Notes under the pieces: generated by a model
Seen by the model: only the letters and a program-made list of their open reading frames with translations
Database searches by the model: none
What the model was told of the DNA's origin: nothing
Made by a program: the position numbers and the translations under genes
Part shown: positions 25,132-33,686 of the stretch, in pieces
Layout of the letters: every line of letters begins with the position of its first letter
Position numbering within the stretch: the stretch's first letter is position 1
Assembly: GCF_000472965.1 (NCBI RefSeq)
Contig: NZ_AXAU01000001.1
Span: 713,162 to 777,161 of the forward strand
Direction: 5' to 3'
DNA: 64,000 bases
Source of the DNA: Bradyrhizobium murdochi
Lineage (GTDB): Bacteria; Pseudomonadota; Alphaproteobacteria; Rhizobiales; Xanthobacteraceae

Positions 25132-25165
25132 TCCTTCCGGAAAGCACGATTTGTCCTTCCGGAAA
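25132..25165 (-). promoter_or_regulatory. Two TCCTTCCGGAAA units upstream of gvpA
   Basis: TCCTTCCGGAAA occurs at 25132-25143 and identically at 25154-25165, 22 bases apart, about two helical turns. Each contains the palindrome TTCCGGAA. On the minus strand the nearer one overlaps the gvpA ribosome site region. The spacing suggests cooperative binding by a dimeric regulator or a duplicated leader; both are inferences. Confidence 0.5.
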
Positions 25166-25321
25166 CTGATACGCGCATAGCTTCGCACTAGTTTCAAAAC
25201 GAGGACGTAAGCCGCGTCGCCTCGCGCTGCCGCATGCGCTCGCCGCCAATTTTCACTGTCAGCGCAAAGGGTTTCCGTGGGGCCTCACTGCCGGCATAAC
25301 GCGGCGCTTCGCTAGCAGCGC

Positions 25322-25420
25322 GTGCGCGACGACTTTGCAGCGGCCGCCCGCCGGGCTGCCAAAATTGGACTCGAAGGGATCGAGATCCACGGAGCGAATG
25401 GTCATCTGCTCCATCAGTTC
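25322..25420 (+). pseudogene. Remnant of an Old Yellow Enzyme (NADH:flavin oxidoreductase) gene
   Basis: The frame reads RDDFAAAARRAAKIGLEGIEIHG followed by ANGHLLHQF. This is the FAxAARRAxxAGFDGVEIHGANGYLLDQF block of Old Yellow Enzyme-family flavoproteins, including the H-G-A-N active site. Nothing recognisable of the family lies on either side and the frame goes on into unrelated sequence. This 33-codon fragment is therefore a gene scar just upstream of the gvp operon. Confidence 0.65.
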
Positions 25421-25953
25421 CCTCGCCCATCGCCAATTACCGTAATCAGTCGCGTACGGTTTTTAATCGTAAGTTCAAAGATCATGTCGCAGCCAAACTT
25501 CCAATCGGAGCGTCGCGCCTTGGCGCTCTTAGGTGGACTCCGATGCAACCAGGAAAATCGGCGGTTTGACTCGAATGGAACCAGACTGGACTCGAATGCA
25601 GCGGTGAAACAGCCGGTGAACATCTCCGTTTTTTGCTGTCGAGACTCAGATCCAATCAGAAACGACACCTGAGAACAGGAACGAGTCGCGGCTTAGGCCA
25701 ATAACGAGTCCGTCAGGCCGGTCCCTGCTGTGGAAGAATTTGCGCTTGGTCGCGCTCCGCTGCGGCTGGAACGAGCCTCACGGCCCGCCTGCAACTCGGC
25801 ATTCAACCCAGCAGCACGGGATCGATCGCCTGTGCGCAGAGAACCTCAATCCGCAGCCGAACCAAGCTGTGCCTATGGCGGGGCGGCTGCTCGGTCCGGC
25901 GCGCGATCAGAGAGGGACGTCCGCCGCGTCATGACGCTGGTCTTGCGCGCCGA
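25421..25953. other. Region with gene debris, no intact gene
   Basis: Several open frames exist (for example minus 25414-25668, plus 25740-25934), but none has a family pattern or ribosome site that convinces me. Given the Old Yellow Enzyme scar next to it, the stretch is probably decayed DNA between the gvp cluster and the DUF1269 gene. Confidence 0.45.
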
Positions 25954-26469
25954 TCACGCCGCCGCCTTGCTTAGCTCGGTCGTGAGCCTCTTCTCCGCAT
26001 CGGTCGAGAGGGAGGTTCGAAGGACGCGCGGCTTGAACGGTTCGATCTCCGGCAGCACCTTGTCTTCGGTGACCTTCCTGAAGAGCACAAAGAGCGCAGA
26101 GGATCCTTCCGGAATCGTCTCTCCGAGCTTCTTGATGAAGTCATCACGGATTCCGAAGTCAGTGAGAGAGCCTGATAAAGCACCCATGCCGGCACCGGCA
26201 ATTGCACCGAGCGCCATTCCGGCGAGTGGATTCAGGAAAAGAAGGCCGACAAGCGCGCCCCACAAGGCGCCGGTGGTCCCGCCGGTGGCCGCGCCGACTT
26301 TCGTCAAGCTGACGGCTTGCTTGAGGTAGACTTTGCCGCCCTTCTCGCGTTCAACGACGCAAGCATCTTCGAGATCGATGAGGTATTCCTTCTGCAGAGA
26401 CCGCAGCTTGTTGAGCACCTCATCTGCGGTGTGCAGTCCATCAAAGCCGAGAACGACCAGATCGCTCAT
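25954..26469 (-). CDS. DUF1269-family membrane-associated protein
   Basis: The ATG at 26469 follows AAAGGAGAG; a frame start at 26505 has no site. MSDLVVLGFDGLHTADEVLNKL and LEDACVVEREKGGKVYLKQAVSL match the DUF1269 N-terminal domain. GATGGTTGALWGALVGLLFLNPLAGMALGAIAGAGMGALSG is the Gly-zipper hydrophobic hairpin of the family, and GSSALFVLFRK follows. These proteins are common beside stress genes; the function is not known. The Gly-zipper suggests membrane insertion. Confidence 0.85.
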   Translation of the reverse strand: MSDLVVLGFDGLHTADEVLNKLRSLQKEYLIDLEDACVVEREKGGKVYLKQAVSLTKVGAATGGTTGALWGALVGLLFLNPLAGMALGAIAGAGMGALSGSLTDFGIRDDFIKKLGETIPEGSSALFVLFRKVTEDKVLPEIEPFKPRVLRTSLSTDAEKRLTTELSKAAA

Positions 26470-26883
26470 TGTGCTCTCCTTTCGTAGTTGCCCCGACCCC
26501 AGCAATAAAAGCCGGAGTATTCTGAGCCGCGCGCGGAGCCTGTCCGATCACAATTGATGCGAAGGTGTGCGGTGTCCCGGCGACAACCCTGATACTGCCT
26601 CAAGGCCAACAACAACCTGAGAGGCAATTGGTGCTCAAGCCTCGCCCTGAGTGACCTTCACGATATGGTGAGCGTCGCCGGTCCGGTAGACGGACCAGTC
26701 GATAGCTCAATCAGTTCGCGAGCTTAAGGTCTGGCCGTTACAGCCAACGTTCGCCAATATGCATTGCAGTCCGCAAATTTCATCGCTGGTACGCCCCCCG
26801 CTTCCCACTCACAATGCGGCTCCAGGCGAAACACAAAGCCCCGAGGCCAGTTGGTTCATGCCGGCCGCAACGGAGGTCTCATC
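26470..26883. other. Divergent intergenic region, 414 bp
   Basis: It lies between the DUF1269 gene and the M24 peptidase gene, so it should carry both promoters. A short hairpin GGTCCG-GTAGA-CGGACC lies at 26680-26696. I see no gene. Confidence 0.5.
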
Positions 26884-28086
26884 ATGCAAGAACGCGTCAG
26901 TGGTCCGACCGAATCTCGCGCCATTCCATTCGACACCGCCAAGCTCGATTCCCTTATGGAAGCGGCTGGACTTGATATCCTGGTCGCGACCTCGAAGCAT
27001 AACGTCCAGTACCTGCTCGACGCGGAGCGGGCGATCTTCTTCGACTACATGGACGCGCTCGGCGTCAGCCGGTACTTGCCTGTCCTGATCTACCCGAAGG
27101 GCGCGCCCGACAAGGCGGCCTATGTCGGACACCGGCTGGAAACGCACCAGCGGGCCGTGGCGCCACTTTGGGTTCCGCAAGTCCGCACCGAGGGTAACGG
27201 CTCGCTGGATGCCGTTTCGCTGGCGGCAGGCCTGATCAAGGGCGCGGGCGTACCGATGAAGCGCATCGGCGTCGAGATGCCGTTCCTGCCGATGGATGCC
27301 GGCAGGGCTCTTTCGGACGCCCTGCCCGATAGCGAGATCAAGGATGCGCTGCTGGTGCTGGAGCGCCTGCGTTCCGTGAAGTCACCGTCGGAGCTGGCCA
27401 AGCTGAAAAAGGCTTCGGAATTGGTGATCGAATCCATGGACGAGGTGATCGCACACCACGGCCCGGGTACCACCAAGCGGCAGCTTTTCGACGCGTTAAG
27501 GATCGCGGAGGTCAAGCGCGGATTGACTTTCGAGTATTGCCTGCTGGCCTGCGGCGCCAGCCACAACCGGGCGCCTTCCGCCGACCGCTGGGAAACCGGC
27601 GACGTGCTCTCGCTGGATTCCGGCGGCAACTATCACGGCTATATTGGCGACCTCGCGCGGATGGCCGTGCTGGGCGAACCGGACAGCGAGCTCAAGGACC
27701 TGCTGGCCGACATCGAAGCCATCCAGCGGGCGGCATTCGCCGCGGTGCGGCCGGGCGCTATGGGCGGCGAAATCTATGCCGCGGCGGAAAAGCGGCTCGC
27801 GCAGTCCAGCCAGCGCGACTGCACCGACTTCCTGGCGCACGGCATGGGGCTAGTCAGCCACGAGGCCCCTCGCCTGACGGCCAACGGCCCTATTCCCTAC
27901 GATGACCCGGACGCGCGCCGGCCCTTGGAGCCCGGCATGGTAGTGTCGATCGAAACGACGATGAAGCACCCACGCCGTGGCTTCATCAAGCTGGAGGACA
28001 CGGTTGCAGTGACCGCAACCGGCTACGAGATCTTCGGCGAAGGCAGCCGGGGCTGGAATATTGGCGGCAGCGCGCTGGCGCGGTGA
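26884..28086 (+). CDS. M24-family metallopeptidase (Xaa-Pro dipeptidase-like)
   Basis: The ATG at 26884 has AACGGAGGTCTC upstream; the frame is open from 26764 but not gene-like there. The N-terminal creatinase-like domain (LDILVATSKHNVQYLLDAERAIF) is followed by the pita-bread domain with metal-ligand pattern: LSLDSGGNYHGYIGDLARMAV (Asp), HGMGLVSHEAP (His), VVSIETTMKHP (Glu) and GFIKLEDTVAV (Glu). The HGMG and IGD motifs fit aminopeptidase P/prolidase relatives. SLDSGG and IGDLAR bring the D-x10-D pattern. The substrate, a dipeptide or creatine-like amide, is unknown. It stands alone. Confidence 0.88.
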   Translation: MQERVSGPTESRAIPFDTAKLDSLMEAAGLDILVATSKHNVQYLLDAERAIFFDYMDALGVSRYLPVLIYPKGAPDKAAYVGHRLETHQRAVAPLWVPQVRTEGNGSLDAVSLAAGLIKGAGVPMKRIGVEMPFLPMDAGRALSDALPDSEIKDALLVLERLRSVKSPSELAKLKKASELVIESMDEVIAHHGPGTTKRQLFDALRIAEVKRGLTFEYCLLACGASHNRAPSADRWETGDVLSLDSGGNYHGYIGDLARMAVLGEPDSELKDLLADIEAIQRAAFAAVRPGAMGGEIYAAAEKRLAQSSQRDCTDFLAHGMGLVSHEAPRLTANGPIPYDDPDARRPLEPGMVVSIETTMKHPRRGFIKLEDTVAVTATGYEIFGEGSRGWNIGGSALAR

Positions 28087-28175
28087 GGTTGTTCGTTAGG
28101 CTTTCGAAGTCAACAAAGGCCCAACTTCACGCCAGCGCAGTGGACCGCCGCCTGGCGGCGGCGAGTCCATTGACC

Positions 28176-28207
28176 GAAGACCGTGTGACTTGAAGACCAT
28201 GTGACTT
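28176..28207. repeat. Tandem 16-bp duplication
   Basis: GAAGACCGTGTGACTT is followed directly by GAAGACCATGTGACTT, with one mismatch. It lies between the M24 gene and the rhodanese gene, just after a hairpin GGAC-rich palindrome (28142-28168). Confidence 0.6.
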
Positions 28208-28264
28208 GAAGGTTGCGACGACCATTGCGCGATGCGCGGTCGTGCGCGAGCGTTGGCTTGCGGC

Positions 28265-28642
28265 TCAGCCCTTTTCGACGTCTCCGCCTGCGTCCAACCA
28301 GCCTTTGAAGCCGCCGAGATTGCGTACGTTGCCGTAACCCATATCCTTCAGCGTCTTTCCCACCAGCGCGGAACGCCCGCCGGATGCGCAGTAAGCGATA
28401 ACCGTTTTGGTCCGGTCGAAGGCCTTATCGTGCATCGCCGAGGCAGGATCCGCTTTGAATTCCACGAGGCCGCGCGGTATGGCGACGGCACCCGGAACTT
28501 TTCCAGAGGCAGTAACTTCCGCTGGCTCTCGAACATCGAGAAAAAGCACATCGGCCCTTCCCAGCAATCCCTTAGCTTCATCGGGACTGATACGCGGGAC
28601 TTCAGCATCGGCTTCGGCGAGCATCGCTTGTACGGTTTTCAT
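28265..28642 (-). CDS. Rhodanese-like domain protein
   Basis: The 125-aa single-domain protein has DVLFLDVREPAEVTASGKVPGAVAIPRG (CH2A-like motif) and the catalytic loop VIAYCASGGRSALVGKTL with the active Cys. LKDMGYGNVRNLGGFKGWLDAGG is the typical end. Rhodaneses carry a persulfide on that Cys and transfer sulfane sulfur. There are no partner sulfur genes around, so the role is unspecified. It is divergent from nothing clear and ends close to the tandem repeat. Confidence 0.9.
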   Translation of the reverse strand: MKTVQAMLAEADAEVPRISPDEAKGLLGRADVLFLDVREPAEVTASGKVPGAVAIPRGLVEFKADPASAMHDKAFDRTKTVIAYCASGGRSALVGKTLKDMGYGNVRNLGGFKGWLDAGGDVEKG

Positions 28643-28872
28643 TAGGCCTTCTCCATATGTGGGCTCGCCAGCAACGGCGGAGTTCTAATCTAAGCTTCCG
28701 CGACGCACGCAATGCCAAATCCGCACAGCAAGGCCGTCGCAAGTTGCAAGGGGCAAATAGCCCATCCCATTTTAATTTCGATCATGCAATTGAAGGATGC
28801 TGCGCTATATTTTTGGGTGTGGCAATCCCACTGGTTGTCGCGGCAAATCTGGCCAAACGCGGCCGTACCGCG

Positions 28873-29679
28873 CTATTTCCCTCTGAACTTGGGCTTGCGT
28901 CGCTCCAGAAAAGCCGCCACGCCTTCTTTGTGATCCTCGGTCATGCTCGCCAGCGCGAACTGGTCGACGTCCATGTGGCTGGCGAGATCATCGAGCGCGT
29001 GTGCGAGGCGATTGACCGTCAGCTTGGTCATGGCGACGGATAGCGGCGGCTGAGCGGCGATTTTGGCGGCGAGCGCCATCGCGGCGTCGAAGGCCTTGCC
29101 GGCATCGGCCACCTCCTCCACCAGGCGCCATTCGTAAGCCTCGGCCGCGGTGATGCGCTGGTCGGCCAGGATTACGGCCTGCTTGGTGCGGGCCGGTCCC
29201 ATCAGGTGCAGCATGCGCGGCACGCTCTGCCAGCTCATATTCATGCCGAGGCCGATCTCGGGCACGCGCATATGGGCATCGCGGGCCATCACCCGGAAAT
29301 CCAGTGCAACCGCCAGCGCCACGCCGCCGCCGACGCAAAAGCCCTCGATGGCGCCGATCGTGATCTGCTCCATGTCCTGCCAGGCCCGGGTCAGCCGCGG
29401 CCCGAGCTTCAAGTGCCGGCGCAAGGCGCCAACGTCCATGGACTTGCGTGAGCGGCCCTCGGGGTCCTTGAGATCAAAGCCGGCACTGAACGACTTTGCG
29501 CCGCCTGTCAGCACCACGACCGAGGTCGCGCCATCGTCTTCAAAACTGCGGGCGGCGTCGGTGAGCTGGCGCAGCGCTTCCGGCGACAAGGCGTTGATGC
29601 CGTCGCAGCGGTCGAAACGCACGACAGCGATACGGCCGTCGGGCCCAAGGCCTTTTTCAATCGTCACAAACCCGGTCAA
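28873..29679 (-). CDS. Enoyl-CoA hydratase/isomerase family protein
   Basis: A TTG at 29679 is chosen, since GGAG lies seven bases upstream and the product starts MTGFVTIEKG; a GTG at 29667 is an alternative and the frame is open to 29814. Crotonase motifs are present: SFSAGFDLKDPEG (oxyanion loop) and GAIEGFCVGGGVALAVALDFRVMA (second oxyanion region), then PEIGLGM. The usual two Glu of true hydratases are replaced near GFCVGGG, with E in VPEIGLG. Crotonase members do hydration, isomerisation or hydrolysis, so the reaction is open. It is divergent from the MFS gene. Confidence 0.82.
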   Translation of the reverse strand: MTGFVTIEKGLGPDGRIAVVRFDRCDGINALSPEALRQLTDAARSFEDDGATSVVVLTGGAKSFSAGFDLKDPEGRSRKSMDVGALRRHLKLGPRLTRAWQDMEQITIGAIEGFCVGGGVALAVALDFRVMARDAHMRVPEIGLGMNMSWQSVPRMLHLMGPARTKQAVILADQRITAAEAYEWRLVEEVADAGKAFDAAMALAAKIAAQPPLSVAMTKLTVNRLAHALDDLASHMDVDQFALASMTEDHKEGVAAFLERRKPKFRGK

Positions 29680-29829
29680 CCCATCGCTCCCTATCAGTCT
29701 TTTCCGAAAGCTTAGACCAGAAATAATTCCGGCGAACCTGAATCCTTCGTCCATTCCGGTTCGTCTTGTTCGCGAAACCATCGCATCCGCTTGGCGCGGA
29801 TCGGGGGCGAACAAGGAGCATTTTTGCAG

Positions 29830-31047
29830 ATGGGACCATCATATCGCTGGGTGATTGTCGGCATGGGCGCATTGATGACATGCGTCGGCATCGGCGCCAT
29901 GTTCTCGCTGGCCGTTTATCTGGAACCGATGTCGACGGAAACGGGATGGTCGCGCGCCGGAATTTCGGGTGCGATGACCATCGATTTCCTGACCATGGGC
30001 ATTGCCGGGTTTGCCTGGGGCGCGGCCAGCGACAGGTTTGGCACGCGTCCGGTCGTCCTCTGCGGCGCCCTGCTCCTGGGTTCGGGCCTGTTGCTAGCCA
30101 GCCGCGCCACCTCCCTGATCGAATTCCAGCTCGCTTACGGCATTCTCGTCGGCCTCGCCGCGGGCGCCTTCTTCGCACCGATGATCGCCGCCGCAGCGGT
30201 GTGGTTTGAGAACAACCGCAGCCTTGCCGTCTCGCTGGTGTCTGCAGGCATGGGCGTGGCGCCGATGACGATCTCGCCGTTCGCGCGCTGGCTGATCTCG
30301 AGCTACGATTGGCGTACCGCGATGATGATCGTGGGCTTGATGGCGTGGGCCTTGCTGATACCGGCCGCGCTGCTGGTCCGGCAACCTCCGGTGGCGAGGC
30401 CATCCGCCTTGCCGGCGTCGCTCGCTGGCAACGATCCGGAAGCGGGATGGTCTGTTGCGGGTGCGCTTCGCTCGCCCCAATTCCTGGTGCTGGCGCTGAC
30501 CTTCTTCGCATGCTGCGCCGCGCATTCCGGGCCGATCTTCCACATGGTCAGCTACGCGATGCTTTGCGGCATCCCGGCGATGACCGCGGTCAGCATCTAC
30601 AGTGTCGAAGGCCTCTCGGGGCTCGGCGGGCGTCTCCTCCTCGGCATCCTCGCCGATCGTCTGGGCGCCAAGCGGGTGCTGGTATGCGGCCTCCTGGTAC
30701 AGGCGCTGGCGATTGGAACCTATCTCTACGTCAGCAAGCTCGCCGAGTTCTACGCGCTCGCGATCGTGTTCGGAACGGCCTATGGCGGAGTGATGCCGCT
30801 CTATGCCGTGCTGGCGCGCGAATATTTCGGCCCGCGGATCATGGGAACGGTGTTCGGTGCCGCTACAATGGTATCGAGCCTTGGCATGGCGTTCGGGCCG
30901 TGGGCCGGCGGCATGATCTTCGACACCTTCCACGATTACCGCTGGCTTTACATCGGCGCGCTCAGCGTAGGCCTCGCCGCAATGGCGATTGCGTTGACGT
31001 TCCCGCCACTGCCGTCGCGATCACGCGAGCGGCTGCAGCCGGCTTAA
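29830..31047 (+). CDS. MFS transporter (OFA/oxalate-formate-antiporter-like)
   Basis: The ATG at 29830 gives MGPSYRWVIVGMGALMTC; AAGGAG is 11 bases upstream, so the in-frame TTG at 29824 is also possible. Twelve hydrophobic helices are seen, with the MFS loop GFAWGAASDRFGTRPVVL between TM2 and TM3 and a matching LLLGILADRLGAKRV between TM8 and TM9. The overall pattern (VYLEPMSTETGWSRAGIS) is of monocarboxylate/oxalate-like carriers. It lies directly upstream of the nitrile hydratase genes, 53 bases away, so it may carry a nitrile, amide or acid; that is inference. Confidence 0.85.
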   Translation: MGPSYRWVIVGMGALMTCVGIGAMFSLAVYLEPMSTETGWSRAGISGAMTIDFLTMGIAGFAWGAASDRFGTRPVVLCGALLLGSGLLLASRATSLIEFQLAYGILVGLAAGAFFAPMIAAAAVWFENNRSLAVSLVSAGMGVAPMTISPFARWLISSYDWRTAMMIVGLMAWALLIPAALLVRQPPVARPSALPASLAGNDPEAGWSVAGALRSPQFLVLALTFFACCAAHSGPIFHMVSYAMLCGIPAMTAVSIYSVEGLSGLGGRLLLGILADRLGAKRVLVCGLLVQALAIGTYLYVSKLAEFYALAIVFGTAYGGVMPLYAVLAREYFGPRIMGTVFGAATMVSSLGMAFGPWAGGMIFDTFHDYRWLYIGALSVGLAAMAIALTFPPLPSRSRERLQPA

Positions 31048-31100
31048 AGGGTGGATTCCCTGCCTCGACATAGCCCGGATTTTGCGCCTATCCTGACGCC

Positions 31101-31748
31101 ATGAGCGACCATGATCACGACCACCACGGCCACCATCACCACCATGACCACGAGCATTCCGAGCTCTCGGAGACCGAGCTGCGCGTGCGCGCACTGGAAT
31201 CGATCCTCACCGAAAAGGGCTATGTCGATCCGGCCGCGCTCGATCTCCTGATCGATCTCTACGAGAAGAAGATCGGACCGCGCAACGGCGTTCGTGTGGT
31301 CGCCAAGGCATGGAGCGATCCCGCCTACCGCGAACGGCTGATGAAGGACGCGACGGCTGCGATTGCCGAGCTCGACTATTCCGGCCGCCAGGGCGAGCAC
31401 ATGGTCGTCGTAGAGAACACGCCCGAGCAGCACAACATGGTCGTGTGCACGCTGTGCTCCTGCTACCCGCACCCCGTGCTGGGGCTTCCGCCAGTCTGGT
31501 ACAAATCCGCGCCCTATCGCTCCCGCGCCGTGTCCGATCCGCGCGGCGTGCTCAGGGATTTCGCCGTGACGCTGCCGGACATCACCAAAATCCGGGTCTG
31601 GGATTCCACCGCCGAGATCCGCTACCTCGTGCTGCCGATGCGGCCTGAGGGTACCGAGGGCTGGAGCGAACAACAGCTCGCCGAACTCGTCACCCGCGAC
31701 AGCATGATCGGTACCGGCTTGCCCAAGCAGCCCAGTGAGGCTGCCTGA
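31101..31748 (+). CDS. nthA: Nitrile hydratase alpha subunit, cobalt type
   Basis: The metal site [12 protein letters not shown] (C116-T-L-C119-S-C121) is present; Thr between the first Cys pair marks the cobalt form (iron forms have Ser). In the mature enzyme two of the Cys are oxidised to sulfenic and sulfinic acid. The N-terminus is remarkable: eleven His among the first twenty residues ([16 protein letters not shown]), a probable metal-binding tail. The enzyme hydrates nitriles to amides. The beta subunit gene overlaps the stop, and the activator follows. Confidence 0.95.
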   Translation: MSDHDHDHHGHHHHHDHEHSELSETELRVRALESILTEKGYVDPAALDLLIDLYEKKIGPRNGVRVVAKAWSDPAYRERLMKDATAAIAELDYSGRQGEHMVVVENTPEQHNMVVCTLCSCYPHPVLGLPPVWYKSAPYRSRAVSDPRGVLRDFAVTLPDITKIRVWDSTAEIRYLVLPMRPEGTEGWSEQQLAELVTRDSMIGTGLPKQPSEAA

Positions 31749-32407
31749 TGGACGGCGCGCATGACATGGGCGGCGCCGAGGGTTTTGGGCCTGTCGTGCC
31801 CGAGCCGAACGAGCCGGTGTTTCATGCTGACTGGGAGCGCCGTGCTTTTGCGCTGACGGTTGCCATGGCGCGCCCTGGCGGCTGGAACATCGATATGTCG
31901 CGGTTTGCGCGCGAGAACCGACCGCCTGAGGATTACCTCAGCAAGAGCTATTTCGAACTATGGCTGGCCGGGCTGGAAACGCTGATGATCGAGCGCGGGC
32001 TGGTGACGCGCGAGGAAATCGAGGCCGGCAAAGCGCTGGCGCCGCCTAAGCCTGGCGTCAAGCCGATCGCTCCAAATGAAGTCACGCCGGCGATCCGCCG
32101 CGGCGGCGCGACCGAGCGCGAGCCGAAGCAGCCTGCGATGTTTGCGGTCGGCGAGACCGTGCGAATGAAGAACATCCATCCGGTGACGCATACGCGGCTG
32201 CCGCAATATGTCCGTGGCCATCTCGGCACCATCGAGCTCAATCACGGCTGCCATGTGTTTCCTGACACCAATTCGCTTGGCCAGGGCGAAGACCCGCAAT
32301 GGCTTTACACCGTGCGTTTCGACGGGCCGGAATTGTGGGGCAAGGACGGCGACCCGACGCTCAGCGTCTCCGTCGACGCCTGGGAATCCTATCTGGAGCG
32401 CACTTGA
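31748..32407 (+). CDS. nthB: Nitrile hydratase beta subunit
   Basis: The first part ([16 protein letters not shown]) and WERRAFALTVAMARPGGWNIDMSR match the beta N-terminal domain, and the C-terminal domain has FAVGETVRMKNIHPVTHTRLPQYVRGHLGTIE and WLYTVRFDGPELWG, the SH3-like barrel of NHase beta. The MKNIHP motif and the arginine of HTRLP support it; the arginines help hold the oxidised cysteines of alpha. The start overlaps the nthA stop (TGATGG). Its length of 219 aa is normal. Confidence 0.93.
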   Translation: MDGAHDMGGAEGFGPVVPEPNEPVFHADWERRAFALTVAMARPGGWNIDMSRFARENRPPEDYLSKSYFELWLAGLETLMIERGLVTREEIEAGKALAPPKPGVKPIAPNEVTPAIRRGGATEREPKQPAMFAVGETVRMKNIHPVTHTRLPQYVRGHLGTIELNHGCHVFPDTNSLGQGEDPQWLYTVRFDGPELWGKDGDPTLSVSVDAWESYLERT

Positions 32408-32793
32408 TGGATTTAACCCCGCAACAGGCGATGCGGGCGGCGGTTGCTGTCCCTGGCGTGCCGCGCGATGAAGACGGCCCGGTGTTTCGCGAGCCGTGGG
32501 AAGCGCGCGCCTTCGCGATGGCGCTGGCGCTGCATGAGGCTGGCGTCTTCACCTGGAAGGAATGGGCGGAGACGCTGGGGGAGCAAATCAAGCGCGCGCA
32601 GGCCGAAGGCGATCCAGATACGGGCGAGACCTACTACCGGCACTGGCTCGCGACGCTAGAAGCGCTCGTCGCCGCCAAGGGCGTCACAACGTCAGACGTC
32701 CTGCATCGCTACCGTGACGCCTGGGATCACGCCGCCGACCGCACGCCCCACGGCGCGCCGATCGAGCTGAGGGCGGAGGATTTCGGGAAGTAG
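32407..32793 (+). CDS. Nitrile hydratase accessory protein (cobalt activator)
   Basis: The 128-aa protein resembles the beta N-terminal domain: VFREPWEARAFAMALALHEAGVFTWKEWAETLGEQI and TYYRHWLATLEALVAAKGV. This is the p14K/NhlE-type self-subunit-swapping chaperone that delivers cobalt-loaded alpha to the enzyme. The ATG overlaps the nthB stop. The three genes are coupled. No amidase or cobalt transporter follows; queC, on the opposite strand, comes next. Confidence 0.88.
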   Translation: MDLTPQQAMRAAVAVPGVPRDEDGPVFREPWEARAFAMALALHEAGVFTWKEWAETLGEQIKRAQAEGDPDTGETYYRHWLATLEALVAAKGVTTSDVLHRYRDAWDHAADRTPHGAPIELRAEDFGK

Positions 32794-32845
32794 CGACCGC
32801 TTTCGCAGGCGACGACATGCGAATGGGCGGCGCGAGTCCTGCCGA

Positions 32846-33565
32846 CTACGCCCCCGCATATTCCCGCCAGCCCTTCGCCCGCAACGCACAGGCCGGGCAT
32901 TCGCCGCAGCCATAACCCCAATCGTGCTGCGCGCCGCGCTCGCCGAGATAGCAGGTGTGAGAGTGCTCGCGGATCAGGTCGACCAGCCCTGCCCCGCCAA
33001 GGTCGTGCGCGAGTTTCCAGGTGGATGCCTTATCGAGCCACATCAGCGGCGTATGCAGCTCAAAATTCTTTGCCATGCCGAGATTCAGCGCCGATTGTAG
33101 CGCCTTGATGGTCTCGTCGCGGCAGTCCGGATAGCCGGAGTAATCGGTCTCGCACATGCCGCCGACGATGTGGCGGATGCCACGCCGGTACGCCAGCGCC
33201 GCGGCGAAGGTGAGAAACACCAGGTTACGGCCTGGCACGAAGGTGTTGGGTAAGCCGTCAGCGCCCATTTCGATCGCGACATCGCGGGTCAGCGCGGTAT
33301 CGGAAATCTCTGCAAGCGTCGGGATCTCCAGCGTGTGGCTCTCGCCGAGTTTTACCGCCCAATCCGGCCGCAACGACCTTAAGCCCGACAGCAGCCGGTC
33401 GCGGCACTCGAGCTCGATGGCGTGGCGCTGGCCGTAGCTGAAGCCGAGCATTTCGACGCGCGCAAAGCGCCGCAAGGCCCAAGCCAGGCAGGTGGTGGAA
33501 TCCTGCCCGCCGGAAAACAGCACCAGCGCGGTTTCGGACAGTGATTGGTCGCTCATGACGGGCAA
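32846..33565 (-). CDS. queC: 7-cyano-7-deazaguanine synthase QueC
   Basis: The PP-loop [19 protein letters not shown] opens the protein, followed by [34 protein letters not shown] and the zinc ligands in [28 protein letters not shown]. The enzyme makes preQ0 from carboxydeazaguanine with ATP and ammonia for queuosine tRNA modification. The 239-aa length is typical. An upstream Met (MPVMSDQ) offers two starts, three residues apart. Confidence 0.95.
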   Translation of the reverse strand: MPVMSDQSLSETALVLFSGGQDSTTCLAWALRRFARVEMLGFSYGQRHAIELECRDRLLSGLRSLRPDWAVKLGESHTLEIPTLAEISDTALTRDVAIEMGADGLPNTFVPGRNLVFLTFAAALAYRRGIRHIVGGMCETDYSGYPDCRDETIKALQSALNLGMAKNFELHTPLMWLDKASTWKLAHDLGGAGLVDLIREHSHTCYLGERGAQHDWGYGCGECPACALRAKGWREYAGA

Positions 33566-33686
33566 TTAGCACTCCCGCGCCCCAAGGCCAACCGGTGGAA
33601 ATTGCCTCGATTTTAGCCTGTTCCGCTGGGATCGGTCGATCGCTTGCGGCATAAAGCGGCCTGCCCCTTCAAGCGACGGAAACCCC

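Noticed and set aside
25730..26329. Plus-strand frame beside the DUF1269 gene
   Set aside because: Most of it is antisense to the DUF1269 gene; the free upstream part has no ribosome site or recognisable domain.
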